This document shows positions 31,047-42,150 of a stretch of DNA of 64,000 nt, piece after piece (positions within the stretch are counted from its first letter, which is position 1; every line of letters starts with the position of its first letter). This stretch comes from Eopsaltria australis (lineage: Eukaryota > Chordata > Aves > Passeriformes > Petroicidae). A program made the translations under genes and the position numbers. The stretch spans positions 665,525-729,524 of the forward strand of contig JAVTVJ010001355.1 of NCBI GenBank assembly GCA_034509425.1, written 5' to 3'. A model generated the notes under the pieces. It saw nothing but the letters and a program-made list of their open reading frames with translations. It did no database searches and was not told the origin of the DNA.

Positions 31047-31442
31047 AAAAATATCCCACCACTGCCAGGGTTTGCTCCTCACCACAGCAGCTGGCCAAGA
31101 GTGAGGCAGTGCTGGTGAAGGTTCTGCAGGGCGTTACCAGCCAAATCCAGCAGTGATTGGGGAATCCTCATCCCCAGCTCTGTCACCGTGGTGTGTGCTC
31201 CTAGAAAAATACAAATAATAATAAAAATAATGGCAATAATAATTATAATGATGCAAAAAGAATCCCACCACTGCAGGGGATGTGCTCTTCACCACAGCAG
31301 CTGGCCAAGGGTGAGGGCACAGGCAGTGCTGAGGGAGGGTCTGCAGGGCATTACCAGAGAAATCCAGCAGTGACTGGGGAATCCTCGTCCCCAGCTCTGT
31401 CCTGTCTGCTCCTAGAAAAATACAAATAATAATAACGATTAC

Positions 31443-31480
<38 letters not shown>

Positions 31481-31866
31481 AAAACATCCCACCACTGCCC
31501 AGGGTTTGCTCCTCACCACAGCAGCTGGCCAAGAGTGAGGCAGTGCTGGTGAAGGTTCTGCAGGGCATTACCAGCCAAATCCAGCTGTGATTGGGGAATC
31601 CTCATCCCACACTCTGTCATGAAGGTGTGTGGTCCTAGAAAAATACAAATAATAATAAAAATAATGGCAATAATAGTTATAATGATGAAAAAATATCCCA
31701 GCACTGCAGGGGATGTGTTCTTCACCACAGCAGCCGGCCAAGGGTGAGGGCACAGGCAGTGCTGAGGGAGGGTCTGCAGGGAATTACCAACCAAATCCAG
31801 CAGTGAATCCTCATCCCCAGCTCTGTCATGTGTGCTCCTAGAAAAATACAAATAATAATAACAATG

Positions 31867-31917
<51 letters not shown>

Positions 31918-32590
31918 CATCCCAGCACTGCAGGGGGTTTGCTCCTCACCACAGCAGCTGGCCAAGGGTGAGGGCACAGCCAGTGCTGGTGAATGATTTT
32001 GCAGGGCCCTATCAGCCAAATCCAGCAGTGATTGGGGAATCCTCATCCCCAGCTCTGTCACGGTGCTGTGTGATTCCAGAAAAATACAAATAATAAAGAA
32101 ATTAATACTAATAATAACTATAATGATGAAAAAAGAATCCTACCACTGCAGGGGATGTGTTCTTCACCACAGCAGCTGGCCAAGGGTGAGGGCACAGGCA
32201 GTGCTGAGGGAGGGTCTGCAGGGTGTTACCAGCCAAATCCAGCAGTGAATCCTCATCCCCAGCTCTGTCACCGTGGTGTGTGTTCCTAGAAAAATACAAA
32301 TAATAATAAAAATAATGATAATGGTAATGATGAAAAAAAAAATCCCAGTATTGCCCAGGGTTTGCTCCTCACCACAGCAGCCGGCCAAGGGTGAGGGCAC
32401 AGGCAGTGCTGATGGAGGGTTTTGCAGGTCCCTACCAGCCAAACCCAGCAGTGATTGGGCAATCCTCATCCCCAGCTCTGTCACGGAGTGTGTACTCCTA
32501 GAAAAATAAAAATAATAATAACAATTACAATAATAATAATAATTATGAAAAAAAATAAAAATCCCAGCACTGCCCAGGGTGTGCTCTTCA
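30400..32590. repeat. Satellite-like array: ten monomers of about 218 bp with higher-order structure
   Basis: The anchor cacagcagc(t/c)ggccaag starts monomers at 30,412, 30,623, 30,841, 31,083, 31,293, 31,517, 31,726, 31,950, 32,168 and 32,373. Spacing is 205-242 bp. Each monomer has a core of about 130 bp (gtgagggcacagccagtgct, then ccaaatccagcagtgattgg, then tcctcatccccagctctgtc), followed by cctagaaaaatacaaataat and an (AAT)n tail of variable length. Odd monomers contain tgagggagggtctgcagg. Even monomers contain tggtgaa...gcagggc. Monomers 7-9 resemble 1-3 more closely than their neighbours, at a distance of 1,314-1,327 bp. Open frames through the AAT tails give poly-Ile and are not genes. 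Confidence 0.95.
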
Positions 32591-32787
32591 CCAGTCCCCT
32601 GGCACTGATGTGCCTTTGGGGATTTCTGTGATTGCAGAAAGATCTTCCAGCTATTTCTTGGTCCTGTCCAGCTAAATCATCTCTCATTCCAGTTCTGCAG
32701 TGTGAGGGGCTGTGCAGAATCCACACATTTTCCATGCTTTCACATCCCCTTTGGCCCTGGTTATGTGGAAATGGCTCTGTGGAAAAT
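32591..32787. other. Spacer after the array
   Basis: Unique sequence following the last monomer. Nothing is recognised. Confidence 0.5.
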
Positions 32788-33118
32788 CACAGAACCCCAG
32801 AGTGGGTTGGGTTGGAAGGGACCTTAAAACTCATCTCATTCCACCCCTGCCGTGTTCAGGGACACCTTCCACTGTCCCAGGCTGCTCCAAACCCTGTCCA
32901 GCCTGGCCTTGGGCACTGCCAGGAATGCAGGGGCAGCCACAGCTTCTCTAGAAAACCATGCCAGGGCCTCTCCACCCTCACAGGGAAGGATTTCTTCCCA
33001 ATATCCCACCTAAACCAGCTCTCTGTCAGTTTGGAGCCATTCCCCCTCGTCCTGGCACTCCAGGCCCTTCTCCAAAGTCCCTCTCCATCATTCCTGTGGC
33101 TCCCTTCAGGAAAATCCC
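32788..33118 (-). mobile_element. CR1 LINE 3' end, longest copy in the window
   Basis: Reverse complement of CR1, about 330 bp: tgggttggaagggaccttaa, actgtcccaggctgctccaa, agcctggccttgggcactgc, cagggaaggatttcttccca, ccattccccctcgtcctggc. The 3' terminus is at the low coordinate. Confidence 0.93.
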
Positions 33119-33203
33119 AGATCTAGTTCACCTCAGGAGGAGACTCTGCTGAGACATTCCTTGTTCTAAGTTCAGTGATTTTTCCGTGAATTCCCTCGTG
33201 GGT

Positions 33204-33380
33204 GGGAGCAAAGCTCTCCTGGAATCCCATCCCTGAATGGGAGCAAAGCTCTCCTGGAATCCCATCCCTGGGTGGGAGCAAAGCTCTCCTGGAATCCCAT
33301 CCCTGAATGGGAGCAAAGCTCTCCTGGAATCCCATCCCTGAATGGGAGCAAAGCTCTCCTGGAATCCCATCCCTGGGTGG
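33204..33380. repeat. 35-bp minisatellite, 5 copies
   Basis: The unit is gggagcaaagctctcctgga followed by atcccatccctgaat, at 33,204, 33,239, 33,274, 33,309 and 33,344. The variable end alternates between tgaat and tgggt. The copies are nearly identical, so the expansion is recent. Confidence 0.95.
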
Positions 33381-33444
33381 AGCCTGCAGAGCCCCGTTCC
33401 CACAGCACCACCACCCACCCAGGAGGAAATCCATCCCCTTCACA

Positions 33445-33579
33445 GATCAGCTGCTCAGGCACACGAAACATTCCCTCTTTGCATTAAAAAGAAGAGAAAA
33501 ACGAGTGGCTGATGCGAATTTGATTGCCCAGGCTGCTCTCAGAACGCAGCTGACCCTGCGATAGAAGTGCCTCCTGTGC
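33445..33579 (+). repeat. Duplicated segment, copy 1 (partner at 35,407-35,541)
   Basis: Shares agctgctcaggcac, aaacattc...ctctttgc, gcgaatttgatt...ccaggctgc, and ctcagaacgcagct with the later copy. Both are in the same orientation about 1.96 kb apart. Divergence is moderate. It could be a dispersed repeat or an old local duplication. Strand is arbitrary. Confidence 0.85.
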
Positions 33580-33714
33580 TTCTGGCTGTGCTGGGAGGGA
33601 GCTGCTCACCCCTCCAGGCTGGGGAGATGCTGAGCCTGGCCTGGCCTTGCCTGCTCTGAGCATCCCTGCGAGGGCAGCGAGCAATCCCAGCTCCACACGG
33701 AGCCCCCACCCCGG

Positions 33715-33883
33715 GCAAACCCGAGGGAAAACCCAACCCTGCCACGAGCAGCCAAAGGAAAACCCAGCCCTGCCTTGAGCAGCCAAAGGAAAACCCAGCC
33801 CTGCCATGAGCAGCCAAAGGAAAACCCAGCCCTGCCAAGAGCAGCCAAAGGAAAACCCAACCCTGCCACGAGCAGCAGCTTGT
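33715..33883. repeat. 31-bp minisatellite, about 5 copies
   Basis: The unit is gagcagccaaaggaaaaccc followed by agccctgccat, at about 33,746, 33,777, 33,808 and 33,839, with partial units on both sides. Confidence 0.95.
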
Positions 33884-35406
33884 ACAGAGAGCTCAGGCCT
33901 GTAAAAGTCCAATAATTCACATTTAGAGCCACTTTCCACTCGCTATTTGCAATCCCCAAAGGATCTTTACCCTGGATTAATTGGCAATAAATGGCAGATT
34001 TGTTCCTGCAGGCTCAGGGCCGTGGCTTGGAGGGGTTTTTCCCCAAGTTCTGGGTGTCAGGGGGGTGGAAAGGTGAGGGAACAACAACAACCGGCTGCTT
34101 TTTCCTCTTTTCCTCCTGTCCTGGCAAGAAATCCTCTGCATCTTGTAAGTATTCCCAGGGGAGAGGATGAGTGCTGCAGCCAGATTAAGCCAGCATGAGC
34201 ACAATCACATTTTCTGGGGGTTTTGGGGAGGCTGTAGCTCATTATAATTATCCAGAGGACACAGCCACGTTGTTTAAACACCCCGTGAGCGTCAGAAAAT
34301 GAGCCGAGAACTCAAAAGAATGAAGACATAAATCGCGATAAGAGGCTATTCCAGACCTGCTTCCAGGAACGGATGCCCGGGTTTTGGAAAGGAGTTTAGA
34401 AGGGCTTTATGAACCTTATTCAAACGTGATTCTTGAAAACGCTTTCGAAGAGTTGCTGAGACTCGCCCACTGATAATAATGTTAGTGAAAAATGAGAATC
34501 GGGGGGAATCAGAGCTTTCCTGCGCTCCGGGAGGGGTGTGGGGAGGAGGTGGAAGGGACCCTCCCTCCGGAGCTGATTTGGAACCCACAAATCCTTAAAA
34601 AGGTGATAACAAACACAAAGGGAAAGGGGCTGCAAGCTCTGCGGGCTCTTATCTCCTCCCTTTCATGAGGAGCGCAGGAAGAGCAGAGCAGAAAGGTTGC
34701 AGGCTTCAGTCAATCCTAATTATCCCTTGATTAAGCCCGCAGCAGGGATCAAGCTTTCAAAAGTGCGGTTTCTGCAGTAATTCCTGAAATTCGGTTCCGC
34801 AGCCCCGTTCCCACCCCCGGCCGTGGGGCAGGCTCAGGGAGATGCGCGGTGCCTGAAAAACCAGATTGCACCGAAAATCTGCTCCGGTTTCTGCCACTCC
34901 CTGAGCTGCAGGAAAGCTTTTGCACCTCCCCTTTTTTCCCCTGCCCCAGGCAGGAGACCTGTTCAGTTCAGGCAGTGTCAATAATCCTGTTTATTTAGTC
35001 TGGGATATAAAACTCCTGATTTCTGGGGTTTTTCCATTTTTTTTTTTTAAATCCTCCTCCTTTCTTTAGCATCCAGGAATCTCAAGGGCCATTTAGAACA
35101 AACCCCAACATTTCTGCCAGAGGAAGTGAAGCTCTGAACTCCTCATCTCTTTCTCCAGACACCTGAATTCTCTGGGAATATCCTGTAAAGTGGATATTTC
35201 CTGGCTTTGGCTGCTGTTCGCTCGGCTCGGGGTGGTTCAGCTGCCCCAGGAGCTCCGTGTTCGCAGCGATGCGGATTTTGGGGGGGACGGGGAAATCAGG
35301 GATTTGCTGTGCTCAGGCAGCCGAGGGAGGGATGGAATTCCCTGAGTTCTCCCTGCTGGAGCCCTTGGATTTCTCAGGCAAAAGGCACCGAGCCCCAGCC
35401 ACCCCA
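33884..35406. other. Intergenic; candidate conserved segment at 34,210-34,500
   Basis: The 34,210-34,500 part is repeat-free with retained CpGs and AT-rich motifs (cataaatcgcgataagaggc, attcaaacgtgattcttgaa). No gene is recognised in the interval. Confidence 0.4.
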
Positions 35407-35541
35407 GACCAGCTGCTCAGGCACAGAAACATTCTCTCTTTGCGTTAAAAACCCAGAAAAACAGGTGTTTTATACGAATTTGATTCCCCAGGCTGCCCTC
35501 AGAACGCAGCTAAATCTGAGATATTTGTGCCTCCTCCGTGC
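35407..35541 (+). repeat. Duplicated segment, copy 2 (partner at 33,445-33,579)
   Basis: See the partner entry. This copy has lost the gagaaaaacgagtggctgat phrase, and differs at its end (aaatctgagatatttg). Confidence 0.85.
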
Positions 35542-38339
35542 CCCCGGTGCCCACATCCCCGTGCCTGGCTCTGCTAAGGAACACCCCATTAAAATAACCA
35601 CATTTGCACATTTTTTTTACAGTAGGAATGGCCCGGAGTGGTGTTTTGGGCTGGCTCCAGGAGCGCTGGACGCTGCTCCCCATCTCCACTGATTTCTTGC
35701 CTTGTTAGGCACCTTAATTCGGTGCGATTCCTGTGGCAGGGATGAGATCATGGCAGCTCCAGCACTGATGGAAGCAGGGCTTTAATGAGCCTGGCTTTAT
35801 TTACAGTTGGTGGAGATGGAAACAAACTGAAAAACCTCCCGGCGCTCCCTTCACGGAGTTAAAGAAATAAATTCACTGCACGCTTAAATGCAATAAACAC
35901 GTACAAGTACAGCTAACACACGGAATAAATACAAATTATCTCTGTCCGCTGACTCCTCTGATGCCCAGGGAGTGCAGGCAGCTACTGGAGGAGCAATCAA
36001 CGCAAATAATACAAGAATTATAATTATTAGAGCCGATAATTACAAGGGCAGTGAGAGGACAAGGGGGAACGGCCTCAAACCGAGAAAGGGCAGGGTTAGA
36101 CGGGATTTTGGGAAGAAATTGGGTGGGATGGAAGAAGCAGCAGCAGTGCTGGGCTGCCTGGAGAGGGAGGCACAGCCTCAGGAACAGCAGAGCCGAGGAG
36201 GCAGCGCCGAGCCCCTTCCCGAATCTCTGCGATGGGATTTGTGTGGCTGAAAGTGCCCAAAGTTCTGGGTACTCACCTGAGGCAGAGTCTGCAACCCCTT
36301 CCCTGTGCCCTTCTCGGGGATTCCACATCTTCCAGGCTGGTTCTGGCCACTTCCCCTCTATCCAGGTGAAAACAGCTGCTGGAATTGCAGGGATTTTCCC
36401 ATTTTCTCCACTCTGAGCAGTTCAGATGTTTTAAGGTTGCTCTCCAGAGCTGAGTGAGGAACAGCCTCACCCCGGCTCTGCCCCAGCCCACAGCTGCAGG
36501 CAGAGGGAATGAGATGAGATGAGATGAGATCTGTGGGCAGCAGGGTGAGGTTTGTGAGGGCAACTTAATGAAAAAAAAATCAGTGCTCCGTGTGTGGCTG
36601 GGTCCTGCTGGTCCTTTGATAATAAAAGGACGAAGCAGAGCTTTCACATGGAGGAGGAAAAGGAACGGAACGCGGGTTTGAAAAGTAAAGATGACTTTTC
36701 GAAATTTTAAATAATAAAAAAAAAATGTTCAGATCAAAATATTTCTGCTCAGTAATTAGGAATTTAATTTTTCCTGCGGTTAATGGTGTTTGAGAGGCAG
36801 TGCCTCGCTGGGTAATTTTTAATTAGAGGCTAGGACATGGATTCAAGCTCCAAAACTATCTCCTGTTTATGCTCATCCATTTTCCCGACTCTTTCTGCAG
36901 ATAATGAATCCTGCCTCCCTTCTTCACTGTCAAATTTGAGCTCGACCTTTTTTGCTCGTAAATAGATTAGAAAAAATTAATCCCAGGCTGTAATAAGGTC
37001 TTTCATTATGCTGTGGGGGAAGGTTATTTATGCTTTTAAGGCTTGTTCCAACCTAATAGGTGTGAAAGGAAGAGCACTCCAGCTCTCCAGAGCTGACAAG
37101 GATGTTGTGGCTGAGAAATGAAAGTCACGCAGGGTTCATCTCGCTGCCGGTATTTAAGATGAATATCGGCAGCACACGAAGATGTATCTTCAGAGATAAA
37201 GGAAGTGCGTTTTCCACTGGTTCTGAGTGAGGAAAAGTGGGGAATGGGGAGAGGAGTTTCCTTCCCAGGCGGCTGCTGGAGGTGATGGGAGCAGCTGATG
37301 GGTGCCTGCTTGCAGGGGTTCTGTTCTTGTGTCACTTCCCCCAAAATAAATCAAAGATCTCTCTGATCTCGGCTGATCGGAGTGATTAAAGCTGAAGGTG
37401 AGAGGTGCTGGTCTGTCCCTCTGCAGAACCAAAGTTATGATGGGCACAGGAAAGCAGGGAAAGCTCCCAAAGGGCTCGTGGCCACCCTGAGCCGGGTGGG
37501 ATCCAGTTTTTATGGAGTGAGGAAATGCCTTTGTGTGCGCTTGGGAAAAGGGAGTGCGAATCTTTCCGGGATGAGCGTGGAGCACCGGCTTTTGCCTCCG
37601 GGTTCTGCAATTCCAATCCGGCTCGGGAGGCAGGATGGACTGGGGGTGTCCCCTCTGCTAAAGCACTTTATAAAGGTGGAGAAAGCCAATTGCTGCCCCA
37701 GGGCAGGGGGGAGCTGAGAGGAGCGCAGGAATTAAAGGCAGGTGTGGCCTGGCTAAGCCTCGCTTTGGCCATTGCGACTTCCACCAGCACTCTTTGTTTC
37801 CTTCCCAATTGTTCTTTTTAAAAAGAAAATCGTCCTAAACTGGCTCCTAGAAGGAGAAGGGAAGGGCGGCTCTAACCTAGACTTGATCTTATCACGGGCT
37901 AACCCCAAATTCTCAATGAAAGCCATCAGCGGCCACTCACCGCCCACACGGCCCCTTTGACCCTTATTGTTGGGATCTGTCCTGCGAAATGCCTTTGGAA
38001 AGGTGAAATCTCTGCTGGCTGGGATTGCTCGGTGTGTTTGGAATTCGTGTGAGGCTGCTCCTCTCTGCTGCTTTGGGGATGAGCCTCGTGGGCTTTTCTG
38101 GGGATTAATAACATCGCTCAGTGCCCAGGGACAGGCAAAAAGCGAGCCCTGTTTATCTGGGGATAAGAAGGGTATTTACGTCTTAACTGAGTTGTTTGGG
38201 TGTTGCTCAAATTATAATGAGGAAATTGAGGGTGCTTTGTTAATATAATTGATGTCACCAACTGGAATTGATAGTTACTGAAGCAGTAATGAAAACTAAC
38301 TTGGAACAACCAGATAATGCCACATAATCTTTGCGATTA
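35542..38339. other. Intergenic; candidate conserved segment at 36,690-37,040
   Basis: The 36,690-37,040 part is repeat-free and AT-rich, with TAAT cores (agtaattaggaatttaattt, ttttaattagaggctagg) and a few CpGs. A five-base repeat (gagat)n is at 36,509-36,530. Overlapping open frames at 37,036-37,717 resemble no known protein. Confidence 0.4.
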
Positions 38340-38392
38340 TATTGGATAGGCTTTAATGTCCTTTCCAATCCAAGTCATTCTATGATTTAAAT
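38340..38392 (+). mobile_element. CR1 LINE 3' terminus, short
   Basis: A very short sense CR1 end: ggataggctttaatgtcctt, tccaatccaagtcattctat, gattt. Confidence 0.75.
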
Positions 38393-39030
38393 AATTTGCT
38401 GACAAGCTGTGGGCACCCCACCCTCCGGATAACTGGGATGGGCATTCCTGGTTCAGGAATAAACCCTGTGGAACTCCGGGCTCCCAGGACAGGTTTGCTG
38501 CCGGCACCGCCCTGGGTTGGTTCCAGCTCTCACAAATATTTTGGCTCCCGGCTGTGCCCGGGTTATTGCTGCCTTTCAGCCACGGAAAATGGGCCCCAAT
38601 TAGGCTTCTACCCCAAGGCAAAGCCTGAGGCGTGGTTGAGCCCAAACCTGAGCCCAGCTGGGCTCGACCCAAAGCCCAGCCTGTCCTCTCCTCGCTCCAC
38701 ACTGCGGCTGATTTCTATTTATACCCACATTACTTGATTCATTACGAAATATCTTCCCTGGCAGGGCAGGCATCTATCATTAAATCAAAATCTGTCTGGA
38801 AAAAGAACAGAGGCTCCAACTTCAAAGGCTGAGCCGCTGCTTTCCGCGGAGCTCTCCTCGCTGGTTGCCTGGGAGGCTGATTTGAAATTATGCGCGGAGA
38901 CGGGCAGGGAGGAACGAGCTCCGAAGTCGTCATAATTATGCCCTTGAGTGGGCGAGACTTGGAAACGCTCGGGGAGGAGAGGCAGCTCCAGCCCTGCACC
39001 CCCAGAGAGAACCAGACCCCTCCAGAGAGA
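38393..39030. other. Intergenic; candidate conserved segment at 38,720-38,960
   Basis: The 38,720-38,960 part combines AT-rich and CpG-retaining sequence (ttgaaattatgcgcggagac, cgtcataattatgcccttga) without recognised repeats. No gene is recognised. Confidence 0.4.
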
Positions 39031-39175
39031 GCAAAACCCTCCAGGGATGCTCCAAACCCTCCAGGGATGTTCCAAACCCTCCAGGGATGCTCCAAACCCG
39101 TCAGGGATGCTCCAAACCCTCCAGGGATGCTCCAAACCCGCCAGGGATGCTCCAAACCCTCTGCGGGCACTTCCC
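39031..39175. repeat. 20-bp minisatellite, about 7 copies
   Basis: The unit is ccctccagggatgctccaaa, with variants in the first bases (cccgtcag, cccgccag). Open frames on both strands are repeat artefacts. Confidence 0.95.
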
Positions 39176-39704
39176 ACCCTCTCTGCCTGCAGACCACCCA
39201 ACAAGCCCTTGTTTTAAATCAGCTTTCCATAAAATCTCCCACTGATTGGGGAATCTGGTGGGTACAGAGATAACAAAACACTGACAGGGTGTCCTTTACA
39301 GCCCTTTGCCAAAAAATATCCTTGCTTTGTTACCACAGCCTTGAATCTCAGCCACGCTGTGTTTAAAAAGTATTCTTAAAAGGCCATTTTGCCTTGGAAA
39401 TATTTTCACTTTTATAGCCTTAAACATCCAGGTCTGGGCGTTTCGGTTCATATAATCACAATGCAAGGAAGTGGGAGGTGATTAAGTGTCAGACAGAGTT
39501 TTCCAGTGTCTGGGAGAATTCAGTACCTGGGTAAACACATCTCAAAACCCCATCAGGTGGGGTTTGGGTCAGGAGGGTTAATTAAGGGCTCATTAATTCA
39601 CCCAGTGATCCAAAATGTATTTTTTAATGTACACAAGCCTTTCTGTGTGTTGTTAACTGCCTGGAATACCTGTGTGTGTGTACAGATTTCACGTGGTTTC
39701 CATG
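39176..39704. other. Intergenic, no feature recognised
   Basis: Unique sequence. A short gtgtgtgtgt run lies at 39,671-39,680. Confidence 0.5.
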
Positions 39705-39762
39705 GAATCACAGAATATCCCGAGTCCAGGATCAGGGTCCTTGGGAGCACTTCCATGATTTT
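39705..39762 (-). mobile_element. CR1 LINE 3' terminus, short
   Basis: aatcacagaatatcccgagt followed by ccaggatcagggtccttggg resembles the reverse complement of a CR1 3' end. It is short and diverged. Confidence 0.55.
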
Positions 39763-41629
39763 GCTGGCACTTGGTGTTGCTGCTAAACTTTGGGCAGACA
39801 GGTTTCCTGCAGCAGGGTGGCGAAAACTGGAACGGCTCTATCGTATTTTGAGAGACTAATGCACAGTCAGACACTCTGATCTAATTAACGTCTACTTAAT
39901 TAGGCTCGAGTGAATGATTTCAGACCACGAAGCCCGGCGGAGGTGGAGTTGATAACAGAGTTGTTTAGGAAATCCAGAGTGTCTGAGTTTGCCTGGCTCC
40001 ATCCCCTCGCAGATCCATGAAATCCCTCTCCACAGGCAGGGATGAGGAGTGCCCGGCTCCTTCAAATGCTCCCTGCTGATTCATGAGCCAATTCCCAGCT
40101 AATACGCAAGTTATAAGATATTTATTCACTCCTGGCTACCTGGGCTGTCCCCAAAGTTCACCTTGGGGGATTGTGCTCTCGCTGAAGGTTTTGATAAAAA
40201 ATCGAAATGCCCTTTTTGTTGTCCTGCAAGTCGTTACGTTCACCTGATAAAAATGATTTCACACCTAACCCCACCCATTAATCAAAAAGGTCAGCACAAT
40301 AAATAGTTTTTATCTTTCCTGCCAAAACTCTTTCTTCCCCGTGGTCTTGGGAGCTGAGTGCAAGAGAAGGTGCAGACAAAAGAACAGGATCTCAAAGACT
40401 GGCTGATCAATGCCACGCAGGGACATGAATTATTGTTGAGAACTCAGGGCAGCAGTGGAGTGCTCTGATGGCAGGGAGAGGCAATATTGCCTGAGCTTCC
40501 AACCCCCAGGCACTGAGGGGAATGAAGCAGCTTCACTCATCTTAACAAATTTATGTCCAGCATCTGGTTCTGAACGAGATGGATTTTCCTTTTCTGGAGA
40601 TCTATCGGTGTGAGAATATATAGATATAAAATATGTATATCCCCCCACACCTTTGCTTTCATAAACCCGACGCTCCTGACTTTTTCCAGCGGCTCTGGTT
40701 GCAAAGTTTGGCTCAGGATGGAGTTTTTGTTCCTGGGTTTTGCATTGATTATCCTGCTCAGTGCTGACTGAAATCCCCTCCAGTCTCAGGAGTGCTGCAG
40801 CCCCTGATTTGGCAGGGATGTGCTCCCAGGACATCTCACACCCCTGGAAACGTGGAATTTTGGCTTCCCTGGGAATCTGCACCTCCTCCTCCTCCTCCTC
40901 CCGTGGGCTCTGTCCTGTGTTTCATTAGTGTTTGCTCATGGTGACCCCCCCATCTCCATCCCCTGGAATTCCTGGAAGGTTTGAGCAGTTTGGATATGCA
41001 AAACACCCAGCCCTGCTGGGACGTGCGAGCTGCAGGAAGAACGAGCCACTGCAAATGTCAGGAGCAGATAAAATCCCTCGAGTGGCATTTACCTTTGTGA
41101 TTACTCCCTCTCACCCCCGGCGCGGGGCGGACGTTTCCATTACGGGATTCTGTGTGACAAAGAGCAGTTCGATTTGCACTGTAAATGAATTTTTAAATGT
41201 CCTCGCATCCTCCCGGAGCCTCTCCAGGTGCGTCTGTGCCCTCCCGACGCTCCGTGCCTGCCACTGACACCGAAACTTCGGGAACAACAAAAAAAAAACC
41301 TCCAACAGCGTTTTTAATGTTAGAGAGTCAAGGCATTACTTTATTTTCTGGCCAGGATGTACCACAGAAATCATCTCATCCACACATAGCCCGGGTGTGC
41401 AGAGAGAATCACCCCGCCATACTTGACTTTTACAGGGTTTTCCAGGTGTTTCATACAGTCAAAACTCATAGAAAGGAATGGGTCAGTGTTCCTTGGTCTG
41501 GAGTTGAGCAACCCCCAGAATTCAGTTTCTCATGGGATCCAAATCCCCTCTCCTCCGATGTTAATTAGATCTCTATTGTTTGATTTTCTTATCAGTCTTT
41601 TCTGGAGGAGATGTCTCCAATTTTGCCAG
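39763..41629. other. Intergenic, no gene recognised
   Basis: Mostly unique. The 39,885-39,965 and 40,190-40,320 parts are AT-rich and repeat-free. A (CCT)6 microsatellite is at about 40,882-40,901. Open frames here (up to 150 residues) overlap on both strands and resemble nothing known. Confidence 0.5.
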
Positions 41630-42150
41630 AGGCAGAGTCTGGGGTTGATGTTCAGGGTCTGGGGTAGATGTTGAGTCTGGGGTAGATCTGTTTGTTCAGG
41701 GTCTGGGGTAGATGTTCAGGGTCTGGGGTAGATGTTCAGGGTCTGGGGTAGGTGTTCATGTTGATGTTCAGGGTCTGGGGTAGGTGTTCAGGGTCTGGGG
41801 TAGATGTTCAGAGTCTGGAGTTGATGTTCAGGGTCTGGGGTAGGTGTTCAGACTATGGGGTAGGTGTTCACAGTCTGGAGTAGATGTTCAGGGTCTGGGG
41901 TAGGTGTTCAGGGTCTGGGGTAGATGTTCAGGGTCTGGGGTAGGTGTTCAGGGTCTGGGGTTGATGTTCAGAGTCTGGGGTAGGTGTTCAGGGTCTGGGG
42001 TTGATGTTCAGAGTCTGGGGTAGGTGTTCAGGGTCTGGGTTGATGTTTCAGGGTCTGGGGTAGATGTTCAGGGTCTGGGGTAGGTGTTCAGGGTCTGGGG
42101 TTGATGTTCAGGGTCTGGGGTAGGTGTTCAGGGTCTGGGTTGATGTTCCT
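41630..42150. repeat. 20-bp G-rich minisatellite, about 26 copies
   Basis: The unit is gggtctggggtaggtgttca, with variants tagatg, ttgatg and gagtct. GGG and GGGG runs recur throughout the + strand, giving many potential four-run G-quadruplex groups. The variants occur in partly repeated order (for example tagatg followed by taggtg), suggesting larger block duplications inside the array. Confidence 0.96.

Noticed and set aside
30393..32061. Poly-isoleucine open frames resembling membrane segments
   Set aside because: They are readings of (AAT)n tails in the 218-bp array, not transmembrane proteins.
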